From contig NZ_VJZS01000008.1 in NCBI RefSeq assembly GCF_007097385.1, forward strand, positions 124,001-188,000: a DNA stretch of 64,000 bases, read 5' to 3'. The translations under genes and the position numbers were made by a program. Source of the DNA: Flavobacterium sp. ZT3R18 (GTDB taxonomy: Bacteria; Bacteroidota; Bacteroidia; Flavobacteriales; Flavobacteriaceae). Below are positions 50,651 to 58,627 of this stretch, one piece after another. The number at the start of each line of letters is the position of its first letter. Position 1 is the stretch's first letter. The notes beneath the pieces are model-generated. The model saw only the letters and a list, made by a program, of their open reading frames with translations, was not told the DNA's origin and did not search any database.

Positions 50651-51209
50651 GTCATTCCGTAGGAATCTCAAATGAGTTCGATATAGGTTTCTACGGAATG
50701 ACAAGTTTGCTTGATGAAAACTTTATTGTAATCACAAAGTTTGTCATTCCGTAGGAATCTTTTTTTTTAAATAATTTTAACTTACTATTTCATGATTGAA
50801 TATACAGAAGGAATTTATACTTTTTATGTTTATATTCTAACCAATAAAAACAGAACAGTTTTATACACGGGTGTTACCAATGATTTGAAGTTAAGATTGC
50901 AACAACATGAAAGTAAATTAAATCCAAATAGTTTTACGGCTAAATACAATTCACATTTTTTAATTTATTATGAAAAATTTGGTTGGATTCAACTGGCAAT
51001 CGAAAGAGAAATTAAAAACCTTTCCAGAGAAAAGAAAATGAATTTAATAAAAGAAACGAATCCTAATTTAGATTTTTGGAATTATCATTTTCAATAATAG
51101 ATTCCTACGGAATGACAAGATTGTGTGATGAAAGGGTTTATTATAGTCACAAAGTTTGTCATTCCGTAGGAATCTCAAACGAGTTCAATATTGGTTTCTA
51201 CCGAATGAC
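50651..51209. repeat. Inverted/direct repeat array framing a GIY-YIG gene
   Basis: GTCATTCCGTAGGAATCT occurs at 50651-50668, 50743-50760 and 51158-51175, and its exact complement at 51099-51116. The copies at 50743 and 51099 flank the nuclease gene as an 18-bp perfect inverted pair. Each outer copy also forms a hairpin with a nearby CTACGGAATGAC (50691-50702) or CTACCGAATGAC (51198-51209). In addition 50701-50760 and 51116-51175 are direct repeats. The whole unit looks like a mobile or REP-type element carrying the nuclease. Confidence 0.85.
50792..51097 (+). CDS. GIY-YIG nuclease domain protein
   Basis: A 101-residue single-domain nuclease: FYVYILTNKNRTVLYTGVTN (the GIY-YIG half-motifs appear as VYI and YTG), DLKLRLQQHESKLNPNSF, then YNSHFLIYYEKF with the conserved tyrosine, and REIKNLSREKKMNLIKETNP with the catalytic-type glutamate in AIEREIKN. 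The family includes UvrC-like and homing nucleases. It is boxed by inverted repeats, so it may be the nuclease of a small mobile or REP-like element. Confidence 0.9.
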   Translation: MIEYTEGIYTFYVYILTNKNRTVLYTGVTNDLKLRLQQHESKLNPNSFTAKYNSHFLIYYEKFGWIQLAIEREIKNLSREKKMNLIKETNPNLDFWNYHFQ

Positions 51210-51233
51210 AAGATTGCGGATAAATGATGGCTG

Positions 51234-51860
51234 TCATTTTCCATATTTAAAATGTCCAACAATTTTGTAACTAAACAAGCAATCTTGTAAAACCTGCCCG
51301 TGTCCCACATTGTGCACAATAAGATTTCGTTCTCCATCATACGATTTTTTGTTGGTAATGATCCCTATGTGTGGTAACTTACCATTAATCATCCAAGTTA
51401 CTATTTCTCCAGTTTTATACTCTTTTGCATTTTCTGAAACGGGTAATTTTATTCCTTTTCTTTCAAATAAAATTTCTAGATTTGGTACTCTTCGGTGGTC
51501 AATATTAGTGTCTGTTTTCGTCATTCCCCATTTTTTTAAATTTGGATATTGCGAAAAATTTGCTTTCATATCTTCATGAACCTCTTTTTGTAAATCTATT
51601 CCAAGTTTTCGATAGGCTCGAATAATTACATCGGTACAAACACCTTTGTTTTTTGGAATATCGCCGTTTGGATATTTTATAGAAAAATAAGACGGATCGT
51701 AACTTATTGTTGGATCTACAATAGAGATTGCAGCCACTGCGAGCTTTTCTTCAAAAGTTTTAACCACTACGATAGTATTGGTTGCCAGTATTTTGCTTTT
51801 TTCCTTTTCGTTACAGGAAAAAAATGAAATTGCGATTAACAAAATTGATATTGATTTCAT
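51234..51860 (-). CDS. DUF1287 lipoprotein
   Basis: A 208-residue protein from ATG 51860: KSISILLIAISFFSCNEKEK is a lipobox. The body matches DUF1287 (YPNGDIPKNKGVCTDVIIRA, then YRKLGIDLQKEVHEDM, TNIDHRRVPNLEILFERKG and GEIVTWMINGKLPHIGIITN). The conserved C and H in these segments recall NlpC/P60-like cysteine hydrolases, so a peptidase or amidase function is possible. A frame extending to 51992 overlaps the divergent GNAT gene and is rejected. Confidence 0.85.
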   Translation of the reverse strand: MKSISILLIAISFFSCNEKEKSKILATNTIVVVKTFEEKLAVAAISIVDPTISYDPSYFSIKYPNGDIPKNKGVCTDVIIRAYRKLGIDLQKEVHEDMKANFSQYPNLKKWGMTKTDTNIDHRRVPNLEILFERKGIKLPVSENAKEYKTGEIVTWMINGKLPHIGIITNKKSYDGERNLIVHNVGHGQVLQDCLFSYKIVGHFKYGK

Positions 51861-51961
51861 CTTTTTTGTTTTAAATTTAAACATTATCAAAATAGAATCG
51901 AATTTTATTGAAAGATTTTTCTTTTTTTTTAATACTTTAGCTAAACTAAGATTATAGATAT

Positions 51962-52429
51962 ATGGACTCAAAAATAAAAGTTGTAAAAACAACCAGCGAA
52001 AACCCTGATTTTATCGCATTAATAACCGCATTAGACAAGAGCTTATGGGAAAGTTACCCTGAATTGAAATCCAATTATTGGGGGAATAATATCCTTGAAT
52101 TGAATCCTAATGTTGTCGTTATTTATCTGGGCGAAAAACCAGTTGCCTGTGGTTGTTTCAAGAAATACGACCAAAATACGATGGAGATAAAACGGATGTT
52201 TGTTTCCCCAGAAGCTCGTGGATTGGGTTTGGCCAAAAAAATATTAGAGGAATTAGAACTTTGGGCGCAGGAATTAGGTTTTTCAGTTTCGGCATTAGAA
52301 ACCTTGTACAAACAGAAAGAAGCGATTGGCTTGTATCAAAAAGTAGGGTATGCTATTGTAGATAATTACGGACCTTATGTGGGGCAGGAGAATAGCATTT
52401 GCATGAAAAAAGAAATAGGCAGAATATAA
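51962..52429 (+). CDS. GNAT family N-acetyltransferase
   Basis: A 155-residue acetyl-CoA transferase. Motif A is MEIKRMFVSPEARGLGLAKK (R/Q-x-x-G-x-G/A), then ELELWAQELGFSVSALETLY and EAIGLYQKVGYAIVDNYGPY. The substrate is unknown. It is divergent from the DUF1287 gene and 48 bases upstream of radC. Confidence 0.9.
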   Translation: MDSKIKVVKTTSENPDFIALITALDKSLWESYPELKSNYWGNNILELNPNVVVIYLGEKPVACGCFKKYDQNTMEIKRMFVSPEARGLGLAKKILEELELWAQELGFSVSALETLYKQKEAIGLYQKVGYAIVDNYGPYVGQENSICMKKEIGRI

Positions 52430-52477
52430 GTAAGAAAGGTTGTTTAAAATGGTATAAATTTAAATCTTTGTGAAATT

Positions 52478-53200
52478 ATGATTTTAGACGATTCTAATTC
52501 CCCTTTTAGGGAGCAGGGGGCTTTCCCTATTACCAATTGGTCTGAAGACGACAAGCCACGCGAAAAATTAATGCTCAAAGGCAAAAGTGTTTTGAGTGAT
52601 GCCGAATTGATTGCGATACTCATTGGTTCTGGAAGTCGGAACGAATCGGCAGTAGATTTGAGTAAGCGGATTTTGGCTAGTGTCGATAACAATTTGAATG
52701 CTTTGGGTAAATTGTCTATTGCGCAACTGATGAATTTTAAAGGAATAGGAGAAGCCAAAGCCATATCGATTATTGCAGCCATGGAATTGGGGAGACGAAG
52801 ACGAAGGGAAGATGTAATCGAGTTGACAAAAATAACGTCCAGTAAAGCGGTTTTCGATGTCATGCAACCCATAATAGGGGAGTTGCCTCATGAAGAATTT
52901 TGGGTTTTGTTTTTGAACAATTCCAATAAAATACTTTTCAAAACACAATTGAGCAAAGGCGGGATGACTGGAACGGTAGTCGATGTCCGAATTATTTTTA
53001 AAATTGCTTTTGAACAAAATGCTACGAGTATCATTCTGACGCACAATCATCCCTCGGGTAAATTACTAGCCAGTGATGCCGATATTCAAATCACAAAAAA
53101 GATTAAAACCGCAGGTCAACACTTGGATATTTCGGTTTTAGACCATATAATCATAACAGAAAATGGGCATTATAGCTTTGTTGATGAAGGAATATTTTGA
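52478..53200 (+). CDS. radC: RadC/YsxA-type JAB/MPN domain protein
   Basis: A 240-residue protein: ITNWSEDDKPREKLMLKG at the start, a helix-hairpin-helix-like stretch with LMNFKGIGEAKAISIIAAME, then the JAMM metal motif THNHPSGKLLASDAD (H-x-H-x7-D), with the earlier Glu in the FKIAFEQ region. The family was once linked to repair, but its activity is still unclear. It starts at ATG 52478. Confidence 0.93.
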   Translation: MILDDSNSPFREQGAFPITNWSEDDKPREKLMLKGKSVLSDAELIAILIGSGSRNESAVDLSKRILASVDNNLNALGKLSIAQLMNFKGIGEAKAISIIAAMELGRRRRREDVIELTKITSSKAVFDVMQPIIGELPHEEFWVLFLNNSNKILFKTQLSKGGMTGTVVDVRIIFKIAFEQNATSIILTHNHPSGKLLASDADIQITKKIKTAGQHLDISVLDHIIITENGHYSFVDEGIF

Positions 53201-53205
53201 AAAGC

Positions 53206-53254
53206 TTGCCAAACAGAGACATTTGTCTTATATTTACAGTCAAATGTCTTTTTT
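53206..53254 (+). promoter_or_regulatory. Promoter and palindromic operator of the Xre/RES module
   Basis: -33 TTG at 53206-53208 and -7 TATATTTA at 53229-53236 (20-base spacing). A palindrome AGACATTTG (53217-53225) and CAAATGTCT (53241-53249) straddles the -7 box. With its T tract ending just before ATG 53255 it could also act as a radC terminator. Its position fits autoregulation by the antitoxin. Confidence 0.6.
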
Positions 53255-53758
53255 ATGGAAGCTGTAAAAATTAAATCAGGAATAGCTATTGATAAAGCCG
53301 TTAGAGTTTTGGTCAATAGAGTAGAGCAGGATAGAGGCTATAAATTGCTAAACAAGAATATTACGTATGATGAGTTTCTAAAAAATAGGATGTTAATCGT
53401 GCATGCTATTCGAGAAGGAATTCCGTATGATTTTTTCGATCTAATAAAGGAAAAAACGCCTTTTAACGAAGAGGATTGGGCATCTTTTTTAGGGATTTCT
53501 ACCAAATCTCTTCAAAGAAATAAAGCCAAAGAAGATTTTATTTTTAAACCCCTACAATCCGAAAAAATATTCGAATTGGCCGAAGTAACTTCCCTAGGAA
53601 ATGCCGTTTTTGATACCGAAGCACAATTTTATTTGTGGTTAAACACCCCTTCATTTGCACTTGGAAATCTACAGCCTTTAGAATTACTCAAAGATTCTTA
53701 TGGAAAAGAAATGGTGGTGAATGAGTTGAATAAAATAGATCAAGGGATTTTTGTTTAG
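53255..53758 (+). CDS. Xre/MbcA/ParS-type antitoxin (DUF2384)
   Basis: A 167-residue protein. The N-terminal part has a Xre-like helical region (NEEDWASFLGISTKSLQRNK), then the MbcA/ParS toxin-binding domain: LAEVTSLGNAVFDTEAQFYL, WLNTPSFALGNLQPLELLKD. It neutralises the RES toxin and probably represses its own promoter at the palindrome upstream. The gap to the toxin gene is 162 bases, unusually long; in most RES-Xre modules the genes touch or overlap. Confidence 0.9.
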   Translation: MEAVKIKSGIAIDKAVRVLVNRVEQDRGYKLLNKNITYDEFLKNRMLIVHAIREGIPYDFFDLIKEKTPFNEEDWASFLGISTKSLQRNKAKEDFIFKPLQSEKIFELAEVTSLGNAVFDTEAQFYLWLNTPSFALGNLQPLELLKDSYGKEMVVNELNKIDQGIFV

Positions 53759-53920
53759 TAAAGGTTTTGAAATAAAGCGTACAAAATTTGGCGAAGTTAT
53801 TTTGGTCTTTTTCAAGGCAAAAAATCTTTAAAATAGCTGGGCTATTGAAATATTTTTTAACGAAGAAAAAGGGCAAAAGAACGAGAAAAATTGTGTGATT
53901 TATTTTAAAACATTTACTTT

Positions 53921-54379
53921 ATGGAAGTCTTTCGATTAGCTCGCAAAAAATACCCCATTGAGTTGTCGGGAAAAGGAGCCACGATTTCAGGAACACGTTG
54001 GAATTCAAAAGGAACTGAGATTATTTATTGCGCCCAAAATAGAGCTTTGGCAATGGCCGAAGTTTTGGTTCATCTTTCGTTGGCAACATTGCCCAGTGAT
54101 TTTGTGATGTTAACAATTGATATTCCGGAGGATGTTTTTGTTGAGGTATTAAATCCTAAGAAACTAAATATAGATTGGAATGTTTTTCCTTGTACCTTTG
54201 AAACACCTCTTTTGGGGGATGATTTTATAAAAAGAAATGATGCCTGTATTTTAAAAGTGCCTTCTGCGGTCGTAAAGGGAGACTATAATCTTTTGATTAA
54301 TCCGTATCATGTTGATTTTTATAAAATTAAAATAACAGAACAGAACGATTTTCCTTTCGATAAACGAATTTTTAAATAA
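53921..54379 (+). CDS. RES-domain toxin
   Basis: A 152-residue protein of the RES family, NAD+-degrading toxins related to ADP-ribosyl transferases. It opens MEVFRLARKKYPIELSGKGA (catalytic-type R), then GTRWNSKGTEIIYCAQNRAL with a Y and AMAEVLVHLSL with the Glu, and a late DACILKVPSAVVKGDYNLLI with the Ser. It is located after a 162-base gap following the antitoxin, so it may have its own promoter. Confidence 0.9.
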   Translation: MEVFRLARKKYPIELSGKGATISGTRWNSKGTEIIYCAQNRALAMAEVLVHLSLATLPSDFVMLTIDIPEDVFVEVLNPKKLNIDWNVFPCTFETPLLGDDFIKRNDACILKVPSAVVKGDYNLLINPYHVDFYKIKITEQNDFPFDKRIFK

Positions 54380-54387
54380 TACCATTC

Positions 54388-55077
54388 ATGTTTTCTACTA
54401 AAATAACCGATATATTCTTTGACTTAGACCATACGCTTTGGGATTTTGATGTCAATTCGGAGTTGGCTTTTGAGATTATTCTAAAGAAAGAGCATCCAAC
54501 AATAGAAATTGCCGATTTTATAGAAAAGTATGCTCCCATCAATCAAGCCTGTTGGAAATTATACCAATACGATAAAATCACGCATGCCGAATTAAGGTAC
54601 AACCGTCTTAAACACACTTTTGACGCATTAGAATATTTTGTTTCTGATGGACAAATAGAAAGTATCGCCCATGATTATATTCAGCTTTTACCCGAAAATA
54701 ATCGTTTGTTTGACGGCACAATCGAAGTGCTGGAGTATCTAGAAAAAAAGTATAATTTGCACATCATTACCAATGGTTTTGCCGAGGTACAACACAAAAA
54801 AATCAACAATTCGAATATTGGCAGTTTTTTCAAAACGATAACCAATTCGGAGATGGCAGGAGTAAAAAAACCCAATCCTGTTATTTTTGAATATGCTCTC
54901 AATTTGGCACAAGCCAATAAAGAAAACAGCGTCATGATAGGAGATTGCCTCGAAGCCGATGTACAAGGAGCACTTAATGCAGGATTGGATGCGATTTTTT
55001 TTAATGACAAGAAAATACCAGTAAAACAAAATATCAAACAAGTAAATTATTTATTAGAACTAAAAAAATATCTTTAA
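54388..55077 (+). CDS. HAD hydrolase, YjjG-like nucleotidase
   Basis: A 229-residue HAD-superfamily phosphatase. Motif I FFDLDHTLWDFD, motif II IITNGFAE, motif III with K in GVKKPNP, motif IV MIGDCLEADVQGALNAG. This length and the tetra-helical cap resemble the YjjG pyrimidine 5'-nucleotidase group, which cleans up non-canonical nucleotides. It begins eight bases after the RES toxin gene. Confidence 0.88.
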   Translation: MFSTKITDIFFDLDHTLWDFDVNSELAFEIILKKEHPTIEIADFIEKYAPINQACWKLYQYDKITHAELRYNRLKHTFDALEYFVSDGQIESIAHDYIQLLPENNRLFDGTIEVLEYLEKKYNLHIITNGFAEVQHKKINNSNIGSFFKTITNSEMAGVKKPNPVIFEYALNLAQANKENSVMIGDCLEADVQGALNAGLDAIFFNDKKIPVKQNIKQVNYLLELKKYL

Positions 55078-55080
55078 ATT

Positions 55081-55827
55081 ATGAAGTTTAAATTTCTATT
55101 CCTATTAGTATTCGTTTCAAGCTATAGTTTTTCTCAATCTATAAATGATTATGTAGCAGTTATTGTTCCTGTAAAATACGAATTTTTAAAAAGCGAAAAT
55201 CAGTATCGACTCAATACGCTAACGAAATTCAATTTAAAAAAATCTGGTTTTGAAGCCTTTTATGCCAATGAAATCATGCCGAAAGAATACAATGACAGAT
55301 GTAGTCTTTTGTATGTAGATGTTAATGAAGATAACGGTTTTATGATAACCAAACTGTATGTCACTTTCAAAGATTGTTATGGTACTGTTATTTATAAATC
55401 AGAAGTAGGAAAAAGTAGAGAGAAAGAATTTGATGTGGCTTATGTAGAGGCTTTAAATAATGCCTTTATCTCGATTTATGCTTTGCATTATAAGTACAGT
55501 GGTGCTGTAACAAACAGTCAAAAAACAGCAATTACGCCAGTTGCTCTGCCAGCTGTGGTAGCAACTACCGTTGCAGTAAATTTGCCGAGTAGTACAGAAA
55601 CTAATGAAATGAATGTATTATTTGCTCAACCCATCAAGAACGGGTTTCAGCTAGTAGACAATACTCCAAAAGTAATAATGAAAGTATATAAAACCACAAA
55701 TCCAGCAATTTATTTGGCAACAAAAGAAACTGTACAAGGAGTTTTAATCTCCAAAGACAGCCAATGGTTTTTTGAATATTACGAAAAAGAAACTTTAATG
55801 TCAGAGAAAATAGCAGTGAAGTTTTAG
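55081..55827 (+). CDS. Exported protein of unknown function
   Basis: A 248-residue protein with signal peptide MKFKFLFLLVFVSSYSFSQS. The mature part is soluble and beta-rich (DYVAVIVPVKYEFLKSENQY, CSLLYVDVNEDNGFM), with a C-terminal domain (PKVIMKVYKTTNPAIYLATK and SKDSQWFFEYYEKETLMSEK). The protein occurs in flavobacteria without a known function. It starts three bases after the HAD stop, so it is probably cotranscribed. Confidence 0.75.
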   Translation: MKFKFLFLLVFVSSYSFSQSINDYVAVIVPVKYEFLKSENQYRLNTLTKFNLKKSGFEAFYANEIMPKEYNDRCSLLYVDVNEDNGFMITKLYVTFKDCYGTVIYKSEVGKSREKEFDVAYVEALNNAFISIYALHYKYSGAVTNSQKTAITPVALPAVVATTVAVNLPSSTETNEMNVLFAQPIKNGFQLVDNTPKVIMKVYKTTNPAIYLATKETVQGVLISKDSQWFFEYYEKETLMSEKIAVKF

Positions 55828-55902
55828 ACAAAGGCAATAGCAAAGTCAATTGCAATCTAAAATCTTCAATATTCAAAAATCTGCAATCTAAAATCTAAAA
55901 TC

Positions 55903-57180
55903 TCAATACCCGTATTTGTCTTTCCAACGATTTTTCAAGAATTCACGCGTTGTGTTTTCTCTAGAATTAGTGCCGGGAACATAAATAGGGGTATTGCTTA
56001 GTGTTTCTGGTAAAAATTCTTGCTCCGCAAAATTGTTGGCATAGTCATGGGAGTATTTGTATTCCTCGCCATATCCCAATTCCTTCATTAGTTTAGTAGG
56101 AGCATTGCGCAAATGGATCGGTACGGGTAAATCACCAGTTTGTTTGACTAATTGTTGAGCGGTGCCAATTGCCAAATAGGAAGCATTGCTTTTGGGAGAA
56201 GTGGCAAGGTAAATAGCGCACTGACTCAAGATAATTCGGCTTTCGGGATAACCAATGGTCGTTACCGCTTGAAATACATTATTCGCCATAATAAAAGCCG
56301 TTGGATTGGCATTCCCGATATCTTCACTGGACAAAATCAACATTCTTCGGGCAATAAATTTCACGTCTTCGCCACCTTCAATCATTCGAGCCAACCAATA
56401 AACGGCACCATTGGGATCACTCCCTCGAATCGACTTTATAAAAGCCGAAACAATGTCATAATGTTGTTCGCCACTTTTGTCATACAAAACCGTATTTTGC
56501 TGTACCAATTCAAAAACTCGGTCATTAGTGATGAAAATTTCGTCTTCAGCGGAAGCGTTTACGACCAATTCAAAAATATTTAATAGTTTGCGTCCATCGC
56601 CTCCAGAAAGTCGTAATAGCGCCTCTGTTTCATGTAGTTGAATTTTTTTGGAAGCCAAAAAAGTATCCGTTTTCATGGCTCGATGCAATAAATGTTCCAA
56701 ATCCGCCTTAGTAAAGGCATTTAGTACATATACTTGACAACGAGACAATAAAGCGGGAATGACTTCAAAACTCGGATTTTCGGTTGTAGCACCTATAAGT
56801 GTAATCCATCCTTTTTCTACCGCAGCCAATAAAGAGTCTTGTTGTGATTTGCTAAAACGATGAATCTCATCAATAAACAAGATAGGATTTTTGGCAGTAA
56901 ATAAACCGCCGCTCTGTTTCGCTTTTTCAATTACATCCCGAATATCTTTCACCCCCGAATTAATGGCGCTCAATATATAGAAAGGACGTTTCGACTCTTG
57001 GGCAATAATTTGTGCCAAAGTCGTTTTACCTGTTCCGGGAGGTCCCCATAAAATTAACGATGGAATAATTCCTTTTGCAATTTGTTGTGTTAACGAACCG
57101 TTTGGTCCCACCAAATGGGATTGGCTGATATAGTCTTCGAGTTTTTGCGGACGTATGCGTTCTGCTAGTGGTGCTTCCAT
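55903..57180 (-). CDS. rarA: Replication-associated recombination protein A
   Basis: A 425-residue AAA+ ATPase of the RarA/MgsA/WRNIP1 family, acting at stalled forks. Walker [11 protein letters not shown] (residues 45-54), Walker [18 protein letters not shown], sensor 1 [13 protein letters not shown], arginine finger ALLSRCQVY, and the C-terminal MgsA domain with [20 protein letters not shown]. The length is standard. It is convergent with the exported-protein gene. Confidence 0.95.
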   Translation of the reverse strand: MEAPLAERIRPQKLEDYISQSHLVGPNGSLTQQIAKGIIPSLILWGPPGTGKTTLAQIIAQESKRPFYILSAINSGVKDIRDVIEKAKQSGGLFTAKNPILFIDEIHRFSKSQQDSLLAAVEKGWITLIGATTENPSFEVIPALLSRCQVYVLNAFTKADLEHLLHRAMKTDTFLASKKIQLHETEALLRLSGGDGRKLLNIFELVVNASAEDEIFITNDRVFELVQQNTVLYDKSGEQHYDIVSAFIKSIRGSDPNGAVYWLARMIEGGEDVKFIARRMLILSSEDIGNANPTAFIMANNVFQAVTTIGYPESRIILSQCAIYLATSPKSNASYLAIGTAQQLVKQTGDLPVPIHLRNAPTKLMKELGYGEEYKYSHDYANNFAEQEFLPETLSNTPIYVPGTNSRENTTREFLKNRWKDKYGY

Positions 57181-57224
57181 GGGGTAAAATTACACATTTT
57201 TGAGTTTTTATAACTATATTTTTC

Positions 57225-57380
57225 AGAAGCTATTCCAGCTGTACATTACAAGTCCTCGCTGCCCCAACTATTTTTCTAACCCTAAAAGGAGCTTCCTTTG
57301 GTCGCTCTTTTAGGGCAAGAAAAATTAGTTGTTTCAGCTGTGGGCTTTTTATTTCCATCTGGGCTAGGGCATTCGTTTTC
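57225..57380. repeat. Intergenic element with long imperfect hairpin
   Basis: GAAGCTATTCCAGCTGTACA is followed by CCCTAAAAGGAGC, a short loop with TTTGGTC, and GCTCTTTTAGGG, extended outside by AACTATTTTTCT against AGAAAAATTAGTT. It ends in a TTTCAGCTGTGGGCTTTTT run. The structure and the mention of repeated GGAGC and GCTC arms suggest a dispersed non-coding repeat, commonly seen between flavobacterial genes. Confidence 0.55.
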
Positions 57381-57518
57381 ATAAGAGAATAGTTTATATG
57401 ACAAAATAGCACTAAATTGCTTTTGGATACATTTTTGATTTGTTTTAAGAATCTATCTTGATAATGGTCAAGTCTAAAATAATTTAAGTAGTCTAACGAT
57501 CTAAGTGGTCTAAAAAAA
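57381..57518. other. Short gap before the rhomboid gene
   Basis: AT-rich, with a repeated TCTAA...GTCTAA motif just ahead of the ATG. Nothing further is seen. Confidence 0.3.
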
Positions 57519-58328
57519 ATGGAAGAAAATCATTTTAAGTTCACCAATGCAGTAGTAGGAGTACCGCTTTTTTTTGTGTTATTTCTATGGTTTGTGTATT
57601 GGTTAGAAATTCGTTTTGGCTTTGATTTTGTTGAAAATGGAATTATGCCAAGAACTTTTACGGGATTGCAAGGTGTTATTTTTAGCCCCTTTATTCATTC
57701 TAATTTGGAGCATCTCTATAATAATTCAATACCATTGCTGGTACTTTTAGCAGCGTTGTTGTTTTTTTACAGGAAGGAAGCCTTGGGAATAATAGTGTAC
57801 GGAATCTTACTTTCGGGAATTATAACTTGGCTCATCGGAAGAGCGAATTATCATATAGGAGCCAGTAGTTTAATCTATGTATTGGTTTCTTTTATTTTTT
57901 TTAAAGGAATCCAAACCCAGTATTATCGATTGGTTGCATTGTCTCTCACGGTGGTCGTTCTTTATGGTGGAATGGTTTGGTATGTTTTTCCAAAAATAGA
58001 TGAAACCATTTCTTGGGAAGGTCATTTGTCCGGATTGATTGCAGGCTTAGCACTTACTTTTTGTTATAAAAAATCAGAATTCAAAAAAACAATAAAATAC
58101 GATTGGGAACGCCCGGATTACGATCCGCTGGAAGATAAATTCATGCAACGTTTTGACGAAAATGGCAATTTTGTCAATTTACCAGAACCTGAGGTAGAAG
58201 AGGAAATTCAAATAGAAAAACATTCTTTTTTTAGTTCTCATTCTAATGTTGTTTATGAATATATTGATAAAAAATCATCCGATACTATCAAAAGTGATGT
58301 TGATAGGGCGGAAGATAATGAAGAATAG
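57519..58328 (+). CDS. Rhomboid-family intramembrane serine protease
   Basis: A 269-residue membrane protein with six hydrophobic segments and a soluble acidic tail. The HSNLEHLYNN loop carries the conserved H and N before helix 2; the catalytic serine lies in HIGASSLIYVLV (GxSx). The partner histidine is in SWEGHLSGLIAG. Both residues are present, so it is likely to be active. The tail (residues 200-269) is charged and cytoplasmic. Substrates are unknown. Confidence 0.9.
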   Translation: MEENHFKFTNAVVGVPLFFVLFLWFVYWLEIRFGFDFVENGIMPRTFTGLQGVIFSPFIHSNLEHLYNNSIPLLVLLAALLFFYRKEALGIIVYGILLSGIITWLIGRANYHIGASSLIYVLVSFIFFKGIQTQYYRLVALSLTVVVLYGGMVWYVFPKIDETISWEGHLSGLIAGLALTFCYKKSEFKKTIKYDWERPDYDPLEDKFMQRFDENGNFVNLPEPEVEEEIQIEKHSFFSSHSNVVYEYIDKKSSDTIKSDVDRAEDNEE

Positions 58329-58410
58329 TAGTATAGCTTTATTCAGATTCTCAGTTATATTTTTTTTAAAAATAAACGAAATGACGGAAAACCCGGTTTT
58401 CTAAATAAAA

Positions 58411-58440
58411 AAACCACCGTAAAGTACGGTGGTTTAAAAA
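58411..58440 (+). terminator. Intrinsic terminator
   Basis: AAACCACCGTA (58411-58421), loop AAG, TACGGTGGTTT (58425-58435). A tracts and T tracts on the two sides let it act on either strand. Confidence 0.8.
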
Positions 58441-58627
58441 TTGTTGTTTTTCAGGATAATATTTTACTTACCCATAATGTATCCAAAGTTTTTTTTGTAG
58501 TCCCTTTGATATTCTCAAAGAGGGGTAACGCTAATTTGTTTACTAATTCAAAAGGGCTCAATGGATTTCCTTATATAGTGTTATTTCCTTACTTTACTTA
58601 TTTGAATGTACAGGTAAGTGAATAATA

